Origin: MAG-120531 sp038125995
GTDB taxonomy: Bacteria; Bacteroidota; Bacteroidia; Flavobacteriales; Flavobacteriaceae
Length of the DNA: 64,000 bases
Assembly: GCA_038125995.1 (NCBI GenBank)
Contig: JAYPEX010000005.1
Location: forward strand, 1-64,000
Direction: 5' to 3'
Part shown: positions 58,190 through 64,000 of the stretch, in pieces
Layout of the letters: every line of letters starts with the position of its first letter
Numbering within the stretch: the first letter of the stretch is position 1
Notes under the pieces: generated by a model
The model's database searches: none
What the model was told of the DNA's origin: nothing
The model's input: the letters and a program-made list of their open reading frames with translations, nothing else
Translations under genes and position numbers: made by a program

Positions 58190-59982
58190 TGAATAGAAAA
58201 AATACTTTAGCCTCCCTACTTGTAGTTTTAATCAGTTCTGTTTTGTTTTTTTCATGTGAAAAAGACAACTCTATTTATGGGGAAGGACTGATTTCAGGTG
58301 AACTTTTTGAAACCAGTAAGGCTTTCTATGACGTGGGACTTCAAACTAAGAAGTTAACAGCAGTTCAGACGAGCGAACTATCATTGTATCAGTTAGGAAA
58401 CTTTAGGGATCCCATTTATGGTACGACTTCGGCTAAAATTGCAGCTCAAGTTCGATTGAGTTCTATCAATCCGATTTTTGGTACGTACAAACAATCCGAT
58501 GAAGGAACTGCAATTGCTTCTCAAGAGAATGAGCGAACTACATCCGCTGAATTATATATTCCCTTTGTACTAGGAACCGATAAGGATTCTGATTTTGATG
58601 GATTAATTGATGCCTACGACATCGATCCTGAAGATCCCGATAGTGATTCAGATGGAGATGGAGTTACTGACATTGATGAGTATAATAAAGGAACTGATCC
58701 CTTGAATCAAGATACTGATGGTGATGGTATTTTGGATGACGTGGATACAGAATACATTGGTAGTACCTTTGCTAAAACCTTTGACCTAGACAGTATTTAC
58801 GGTAATCTTGATGCGGATTTGAACCTCAAAGTCAAAAAGCTGGATTATTATTTAGATGAACTCGACGCTGCGACTAACTTTCTAGAAAAGAAAACCTACT
58901 ATTCCAATCAAAACTTTGAACCTTTTACTTCAACTGTATTGTTTGACGATGTGATTCAAATCAGCAATAAGGAATACGTTTATTACAAAGAAGATGATCC
59001 TGATACCGAAGATGTAGATGAATCTTTGGAAGTGGATTACAGAAAAGCTCCTGGAATTCGAGTGATGCTCGATCCTAAATTCTTTGACCGCTATTTGTTG
59101 GGTCAAGAAGGCAGTGACAATTTGTTGAGTCAGTCCAACTTTGTCAATTTTATGAGAGGCATTCATCTTTCTATAGGAGCATCTGACGAGCTGATGATGC
59201 TTTTAAATCTTACTCAGGCAGAAATTCGAGTGAATTACAAGTACGACAATTACAACAGTGATGATGAACTTGTTGAGAAATCGAGTTTTTACACCCTAAA
59301 CTTATTGACTCAAACGCAGACAGGAGTCGTGGGTATTGCAGTGAATTCATTTGAAACCGATGCATATCAAGGGACGGTTATAGATCAGATTCAAGCCGTG
59401 AACCCATCGCGACTCTACCTCAAAGGAGGCGTAGGAACAGTTGCTGAAATCAACCTTTTTGAAGGGCTAGATGCCGATGCAGTCATCGAAGAGATTCGCA
59501 CTAATAATTGGATTATCAACGAAGCTAAATTGGTGTTTTACGTAGATCGAAATGCTTTAGATGCTGCAGGTCAAACTTATGAGCCCCCAAGACTTTATAT
59601 GTACAACGCACGTACAAAAGCGAATCTCATCAATATTGGAAATGAATCCTATGACGATGATTCTTATATGGGGGTGTTTACCAACTTCGATGGTAGAATT
59701 CAAAAAGAATTGAATAAGGGAATTAAATATGAAATTAGATTAACCGATCATATCAACAATATCATCCTAAGGGATTCTCTCAATGACCCTCTACGATTGG
59801 AAATCGCTTCCGATGTTCGCTATCACGAATTTAACAAAGCAATGGAAGGAGATGATTCAATCAACATACATAAATACACGGCTACAACACCTTTGGGAAC
59901 TGTTCTATACGGGAATGGAGTTTCTCAAGCAGAAGAAGACAAAAAACTTAGATTAGAACTAAATTATTCGATCTCAAATTAA
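58189..59982 (+). CDS. DUF4270 lipoprotein with calcium-type repeats
   Basis: 597 residues. Signal and lipobox (LLVVLISSVLFFSC, lipid on C23) followed by EKDNSIYGEGLISGELFE, then LGNFRDPIYGTTSAKIAAQVRLSSINPIFG, which is the DUF4270 N-terminal pattern. An inserted segment at about 129-190 (DKDSDFDGLIDAYDIDPED and DSDGDGVTDIDEYNKGTDPLN) consists of thrombospondin type-3/EF-hand-like calcium loops. The rest is the long DUF4270 beta region ending with KLRLELNYSISN. The family is an outer-membrane lipoprotein of Bacteroidota with unknown role. Start codon overlaps the previous stop as TAATG, so coupling is expected. glmS begins six bases downstream. Confidence 0.85.
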   Translation: MNRKNTLASLLVVLISSVLFFSCEKDNSIYGEGLISGELFETSKAFYDVGLQTKKLTAVQTSELSLYQLGNFRDPIYGTTSAKIAAQVRLSSINPIFGTYKQSDEGTAIASQENERTTSAELYIPFVLGTDKDSDFDGLIDAYDIDPEDPDSDSDGDGVTDIDEYNKGTDPLNQDTDGDGILDDVDTEYIGSTFAKTFDLDSIYGNLDADLNLKVKKLDYYLDELDAATNFLEKKTYYSNQNFEPFTSTVLFDDVIQISNKEYVYYKEDDPDTEDVDESLEVDYRKAPGIRVMLDPKFFDRYLLGQEGSDNLLSQSNFVNFMRGIHLSIGASDELMMLLNLTQAEIRVNYKYDNYNSDDELVEKSSFYTLNLLTQTQTGVVGIAVNSFETDAYQGTVIDQIQAVNPSRLYLKGGVGTVAEINLFEGLDADAVIEEIRTNNWIINEAKLVFYVDRNALDAAGQTYEPPRLYMYNARTKANLINIGNESYDDDSYMGVFTNFDGRIQKELNKGIKYEIRLTDHINNIILRDSLNDPLRLEIASDVRYHEFNKAMEGDDSINIHKYTATTPLGTVLYGNGVSQAEEDKKLRLELNYSISN

Positions 59983-59988
59983 GATATT

Positions 59989-61839
59989 ATGTGCGGTATT
60001 GTGGGTTATATTGGGTCTAAAGAGGCCTATCCTATTATTATTAATGGTTTAAAGCGTTTGGAATATAGAGGCTACGACTCTACAGGAGTGGTGCTTTATA
60101 AGGAAGGGGATTTAGCACTATGTAAAACCAAGGGAAAAGTAGCATATTTAGAAGCGATCTCTTCAGAACTCGCTGAATCCAAATCAACGATAGGTATTGG
60201 TCATACGCGTTGGGCGACTCATGGGGAACCCAATGATGTAAACTCGCACCCACACCTATCCAACTCAGGGGAATTAGCGATCATTCACAATGGAATCATT
60301 GAGAATTACGATGCGATCAAAACGCAATTGATCAACAACGGATTTGAATTTCATTCAGATACCGATACCGAGGTTTTGGTAAACCTGATCGAATACGTCA
60401 AACAACAAGAAGGGGTCAAGCTTGGAAAGGCTGTTCAAATTGCTTTAAAACAAGTGATTGGAGCTTATGCAATCGCTGTTTTTGATGTGAAGAAACCCAA
60501 TGAAATTGTGGTGGCTAAACTCGGAAGCCCACTAGCTATTGGGATCGGGGAAGAGGAATATTTTATTGCTTCTGACGCGACTCCATTTATCGAATTCACC
60601 AATAATGCACTTTACCTTGAAGATGGTGAAATGGCGATTATAAGACAGGGTAGAGAACTCAGAGTCCGCAATATCAATGACGATATCAAAATTGAAAACC
60701 CCAACATCTCTACCTTGAATATCAGTTTGGATCAGATTGAGAAAAGTGGTTACGATCACTTTATGCTTAAAGAGATTCACGAACAACCTGATGTGGTTAG
60801 AGATACGCTTAGAGGTCGACTCCTTGTCAATGAAGGGGTGATTAAAATGTCGAGTATCGATGATCATCTCAATAAATTTATTGGTGCCAAGCGTATTTTA
60901 ATCATCGCTTGCGGAACTTCATGGCATGCAGGACTTGTTGGAGAATACCTCATTGAAGATCTCACTAGAATCCCTGTAGAGGTAGAATACGCATCGGAGT
61001 TTCGTTATAGAAACCCAATTATTACCAAGGATGATATCGTTATTCCAATATCACAATCAGGAGAAACTGCCGATACCTTAGCAGCGATCAAGCTCGCCAA
61101 AGAAAAAGGTGCCTTTGTCTATGGAATTTGTAATGTAGTGGGTAGTTCGATTGCCAGAGAAACTCACTCAGGAGCCTATACCCATGCCGGTCCAGAAATT
61201 GGAGTGGCTTCAACTAAAGCTTTTACAACACAGTTGACAGTATTAGCGCTTTTAGCAGCTAAAATAGCCGTGAGTAAAGGATCGATCAGCACTACAGAAT
61301 TTCATCAATTCATCAATCAATTGGATCAAATTCCAAACAAGATTACTCAGGTAATGGAGTCGGAGTCCAAGGCTAAAGAAATAGCAAAAGAATACGCTGA
61401 TGCTACCAATTTCTTGTACTTAGGAAGAGGGTATAATTTCCCAGTAGCACTCGAAGGAGCCTTAAAGCTTAAAGAAATCTCCTACATCCATGCAGAGGGC
61501 TATCCAGCTGCTGAGATGAAGCACGGGCCTATTGCATTAATTGATGAGAACATGCCTGTAGTAGTGATTGCACCAAAACGAGGTCATTACGAAAAGATTG
61601 TTTCCAATGTGATGGAGATCAAAGCTCGAAAAGGAAAAATCATCGCTATTGTCAGCAAAGGAGATACGGAGATTGTGAATCTTGCTGATCACTATATTGA
61701 AATTCCAGATAGTTCAGAACCTTTGACTCCCATGATCACAACGATACCACTTCAATTCTTGTCTTACTATATCGCAGTCATTAGAGGATGTAATGTAGAT
61801 CAGCCAAGAAACTTGGCGAAGTCGGTTACGGTGGAGTAA
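59989..61839 (+). CDS. glmS: Glutamine-fructose-6-phosphate aminotransferase
   Basis: 616 residues, the usual length. C2 of MCGIVGYIG is the glutaminase nucleophile; HTRWATHGEPNDVNSHPH and NGIIENYD belong to the amidotransferase domain (1-240). Two SIS domains (about 290-610) bind fructose-6-phosphate: IACGTSWHAGLVGEYLIED, SQSGETADTLAAIKLAKEKG, GYNFPVALEGALKLKEISYIHAEGYPAAEMKHGPIALID, and the terminal DQPRNLAKSVTVE. It makes glucosamine-6-phosphate for peptidoglycan and LPS. It is the last gene of the run starting at 57374, all in one direction with tiny gaps. Confidence 0.96.
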   Translation: MCGIVGYIGSKEAYPIIINGLKRLEYRGYDSTGVVLYKEGDLALCKTKGKVAYLEAISSELAESKSTIGIGHTRWATHGEPNDVNSHPHLSNSGELAIIHNGIIENYDAIKTQLINNGFEFHSDTDTEVLVNLIEYVKQQEGVKLGKAVQIALKQVIGAYAIAVFDVKKPNEIVVAKLGSPLAIGIGEEEYFIASDATPFIEFTNNALYLEDGEMAIIRQGRELRVRNINDDIKIENPNISTLNISLDQIEKSGYDHFMLKEIHEQPDVVRDTLRGRLLVNEGVIKMSSIDDHLNKFIGAKRILIIACGTSWHAGLVGEYLIEDLTRIPVEVEYASEFRYRNPIITKDDIVIPISQSGETADTLAAIKLAKEKGAFVYGICNVVGSSIARETHSGAYTHAGPEIGVASTKAFTTQLTVLALLAAKIAVSKGSISTTEFHQFINQLDQIPNKITQVMESESKAKEIAKEYADATNFLYLGRGYNFPVALEGALKLKEISYIHAEGYPAAEMKHGPIALIDENMPVVVIAPKRGHYEKIVSNVMEIKARKGKIIAIVSKGDTEIVNLADHYIEIPDSSEPLTPMITTIPLQFLSYYIAVIRGCNVDQPRNLAKSVTVE

Positions 61840-61970
61840 AGTCTCTTGGGAATTCTTTTGAAGAGAACTACTTTATGAAATATAATTAAGTAGATGAATT
61901 AATCCTTAAAAAAGTACTTCCTTATTTTAAATTAGAGGAAGCTGAAATCGAACAGCAGTTATTTTATATA
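61840..61970. other. Short intergenic stretch with a protein-like frame
   Basis: After a TAA, one plus-strand frame reads VDELILKKVLPYFKLEEAE then IEQQLFYIKKP into the terminator, without a start codon. It may be a fragment of a lost gene or chance. No function is claimed. Confidence 0.2.
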
Positions 61971-62003
61971 AAAAAACCCCTTAGAAAACTAAGAGGTTTT
62001 TTT
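61971..62003. terminator. Bidirectional terminator between glmS and the MFS gene
   Basis: AAAACCCCTTAG and CTAAGAGGTTTT pair around AAAA, with A and T runs on both sides, so it works in either direction for the convergent genes. Confidence 0.8.
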
Positions 62004-62028
62004 GTGGTTTGTTTGGTGGTTTTAGTGC

Positions 62029-63237
62029 TTATGCTGTAGCAATTTTAGATTTGCGTTGCCAGAAAAACAGAATTGTAAAGAGTACAATTAAGATTCCTGG
62101 AAAACTAATCATATAAGTGAGTGTTTGTTGTCCAGCGGCTAGTTCAAGTGCTGTACCTGTTAGTCCGTTTGCAGCTTGTTCTGCAGTAGAGGTATCGATC
62201 CAACCTCCAATAATCGCTTGGAAAATTGAAGTTGAGAACATTCCAACAGCTCCGATGATCGACATCCCAATAGCTCCACTTAAAGGAATTTTTTCAGCTA
62301 CAAATCCAATCATATTTGGCCAGAAATAACATACTCCAACCGCAAAGGTGAATGCTGCTACGTATACCATTCCTCCTGTTTGTGTGCTAAAGAGGTAAAT
62401 ACCGAGTGCCGCAATTACAGCGGAACCTAACAGTACACCTGTTTGATCTAATTTGTGAACCATATCTCCTCCAAAGTATCTTCCAACCGCCATAACTCCT
62501 GTCACTAGCGCAAGAATTACCATTGGTTGTGCACCACTACTACTTAAAATTAAGCTGGTCCATTGTTGGGGTCCAAATTCTGAAATCGCTGTTAGAGCCA
62601 TTGCTGCAATCATAAAAAGATAGAGAGGGGATAACATCGCCTTTAAGTTTTCTTTTAGTGACATCACCGCTTCCTGTTTTGGTTTTGGGAACTGTTGACC
62701 CCAGAAAAGGTATGCGTAAATAAGTGTAGGGACCATGATAATCCATATTTGAGCCTGCCAACCAAGGTTTAAATCAGTCATAAATTTAGACACCAAAGAA
62801 CCTACTACAATTCCTCCAGGGAACCACATGTGGAATCTGTTCAAATGGGTGTTCATTGCTTTTCCTTCATAGGTATCTGCAATCATAGGGTTACATGCAG
62901 CTTCGGTACATCCATTACCAATCCCGATGAAAAGAGTTGAAATTAGGAGCCCGGTGTAACCACCACTATAAATGGTGAGAATGATTCCTAGGGTATGAGC
63001 TATAAATGCAAATTGCATAATTTTCTTGGGTCCCAAAGTGTGATAAAAGAGACCACCTAATACCATGGCAATAGGGAATCCTAAAAACCACATTGAATTA
63101 ATAAATCCTAATTGTTGACCGCTTAAATCAAAAGCGTCAGCTAATTGAGGTAAAATTCCAGCTCGAATGCTGAATGAAAATGCCGTTGTAATAAGCGCAA
63201 AACAACTAGCGTAAAATAATCGTTTACTGTTAATCAT
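62029..63237 (-). CDS. MFS transporter
   Basis: 402 residues with about 12 helices of the major facilitator type. Start MINSKRLFYASCFALITTAFSFSIRAGILPQLADAFDLSGQQLGFINSMWFLGFPIAMVLGGLFYHTLGPKKIM has the loop 2-3 motif form GlfyhtlGPKK. Further GIGNGCTEAACNPMIADTYEGKAMNTHLNRFHMWFPGGIVVGSLV resembles the sugar/FucP-like branch of Bacteroidota. Substrate open; a sugar is plausible. It is divergent from a TonB-dependent receptor, with which it may share uptake of one nutrient (inference). Confidence 0.85.
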   Translation of the reverse strand: MINSKRLFYASCFALITTAFSFSIRAGILPQLADAFDLSGQQLGFINSMWFLGFPIAMVLGGLFYHTLGPKKIMQFAFIAHTLGIILTIYSGGYTGLLISTLFIGIGNGCTEAACNPMIADTYEGKAMNTHLNRFHMWFPGGIVVGSLVSKFMTDLNLGWQAQIWIIMVPTLIYAYLFWGQQFPKPKQEAVMSLKENLKAMLSPLYLFMIAAMALTAISEFGPQQWTSLILSSSGAQPMVILALVTGVMAVGRYFGGDMVHKLDQTGVLLGSAVIAALGIYLFSTQTGGMVYVAAFTFAVGVCYFWPNMIGFVAEKIPLSGAIGMSIIGAVGMFSTSIFQAIIGGWIDTSTAEQAANGLTGTALELAAGQQTLTYMISFPGILIVLFTILFFWQRKSKIATA

Positions 63238-63516
63238 GAGTTTAATTTGTTTAATTGGATTCCTAATTTATGGTATTTTTTTGAAAAATGGGTCATCATG
63301 TAAAAATTACACAAAAAGAAATTACAGTGCGCTGTTTTTTAAATTGATCAAAAAGACCAGCTTGCGTCTAAATCGATAGATAAAAGATTCGCATTCAATG
63401 AAAAAGGACTTGAAATTCCGAATGAAACATTTTGCTCACTTGAACGGACTGTAAGAATTTTTTATGCATAAATAAAAAAAGCAGTATATTGTATTGATAT
63501 TTAATTCAAACAACTT
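63238..63516. other. 279-bp spacer between the MFS and receptor genes
   Basis: Contains the short palindrome TGTAAAAATTACA at 63299-63311, a possible operator. No gene is supported on either strand. Confidence 0.3.
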
Positions 63517-64000
63517 ATGAAAAAACTAGCTTTTTTAATCGCAATTTGCTTAACTACCATGGGTTACGCTCAAACAATCCTCAATGGTAAAGTAGTAACT
63601 TCCGATCAAACACCAATCCCTGGTGCTAATATTATCGTCGTGGGTACCAATGATGGAGCTGTGAGCGATTTCGATGGAAATTTCACCTTGCAAACTTCTA
63701 GTTCAGCCCCTTTTAGTATTCGTGTTAGTAGTATTGGTTTCTCAGAAAACACCACAAGAGTGGCTGCTACTGACGAATTTATTACCGTTGTTTTAAGTGA
63801 AGCGGATACTCAGTTAGATGAGATTATTATTTCGGCTTCTCGAACACCAGAACGATTATTTGAATCGCCAGTATCAGTAGAGCGAATTGGTTTAAAACAA
63901 ATTCAAAACACCTCTTCAGTTGATTTTTACGATGGCCTTCAAAATTTAAAAGGAGTGGATATCAACGTTAACTCCCTAACCTTCAAATCGATTAATACCA
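63517..64000 (+). CDS. TonB-dependent receptor, 5' part (cut by window end)
   Basis: 161 codons are in view, open at the window edge. MKKLAFLIAICLTTMGYAQ is a signal peptide. ILNGKVVTSDQTPIPGANIIVVGTNDGAVSDFDGNFTLQTSSSAPFSIRVSSIGF is a carboxypeptidase-regulatory-like domain, usual in Bacteroidota receptors. LSEADTQLDEIIISASRTPERLFESPVSVERIGLKQIQNTSSVDFYDGLQNLKGVDIN is the beginning of the plug. It takes up a ligand across the outer membrane with TonB energy. The rest is missing only because the window ends. It is divergent from the MFS transporter. Confidence 0.9.
   Translation, partial: MKKLAFLIAICLTTMGYAQTILNGKVVTSDQTPIPGANIIVVGTNDGAVSDFDGNFTLQTSSSAPFSIRVSSIGFSENTTRVAATDEFITVVLSEADTQLDEIIISASRTPERLFESPVSVERIGLKQIQNTSSVDFYDGLQNLKGVDINVNSLTFKSINT

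Noticed and set aside
60532..60867. Minus-strand 111-codon frame inside glmS
   Set aside because: glmS is intact and highly conserved here; the antisense frame has no recognisable features.
1..64000. CRISPR arrays, rRNA, transposase, restriction or phage-defence genes
   Set aside because: I looked for regular spacer repeats, rRNA-like stretches and the typical motifs and found none; the only long direct repeats are the pair around the symporter.

Overview
The window looks like a chromosomal segment of a marine-type flavobacterium (Bacteroidota, Flavobacteriia). Reasons: low GC; signal peptides and lipoboxes typical of the phylum; a GH13 enzyme with a type IX secretion sorting domain; DUF4270, DUF2490, DUF6428 and DUF6909 proteins; an SSS-type sugar symporter; the panC/panD next to a short glycogen-synthase-like gene; and promoters of the TTTG-N(19-20)-TAnnTTTG type. 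I cannot name the genus. A run of exactly 100 N at 30722-30821 shows that this is a scaffolded draft assembly.

Region 1 (about 1-18.5 kb) is accessory and loosely packed. It holds a Nudix-type repressor divergent from a GH3 beta-glucosidase, with two palindromic operators over the shared promoters. A minus-strand operon follows: Gfo/Idh/MocA oxidoreductase, SSS symporter, GH95 alpha-L-fucosidase. Then come a DUF4488-like protein with a BASS-family transporter, a secreted creatininase-family hydrolase, an indoleamine-2,3-dioxygenase-like heme protein, a DinB protein, an orphan membrane protein, a secreted M20 amidohydrolase and a DUF2490 barrel. Scattered through this stretch, and seen nowhere else in the window, are six clear copies and one degenerate copy of a structured intergenic element. 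It consists of a first hairpin, a conserved core reading roughly GCTGCAWCTTTGAATAATAGGGG, and an exchangeable intrinsic terminator. Several gene fragments lie here too. The SSS gene is flanked by about 77-bp direct repeats built from the end of the oxidoreductase gene and the start of the GH95 gene.

Region 2 (18.5-36.3 kb) mixes a GH30 lipoprotein, small membrane proteins, a VOC protein, a CE1-like esterase, the short-form cytochrome bd oxidase (cydAB), a methyltransferase, a PurD-like ATP-grasp ligase overlapping a GNAT gene, DUF2200, a small XRE regulator, an assembly gap inside a small membrane-protein gene, a DUF2147 remnant, an SDR, a SOUL heme protein and a 1010-residue kinase/M23/class-III-aminotransferase fusion.

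Region 3 (36.5-64 kb) is dense and mostly housekeeping: a secreted GH13 amylase with a partner lipoprotein, nitroreductase, creatininase, metY, thioredoxin, an ArsN-like acetyltransferase with DUF6428 under an ArsR-type palindrome, DUF6909, nitrilase, an Ig-like lipoprotein, comF, glyS, xth, an aldo/keto reductase, radA, a UPF0104 flippase-like protein, panD, panC, the glycogen-synthase-like gene, DUF4270, glmS, an MFS transporter and the 5' part of a TonB-dependent receptor cut by the window end.

The most unusual items are the dispersed structured element of region 1, the direct repeats around the symporter, the double operator in front of the GH3 gene, the ArsR-type operator with its two-gene remnant, and the three-domain fusion. 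I saw no rRNA, tRNA, CRISPR array, transposase or phage gene.
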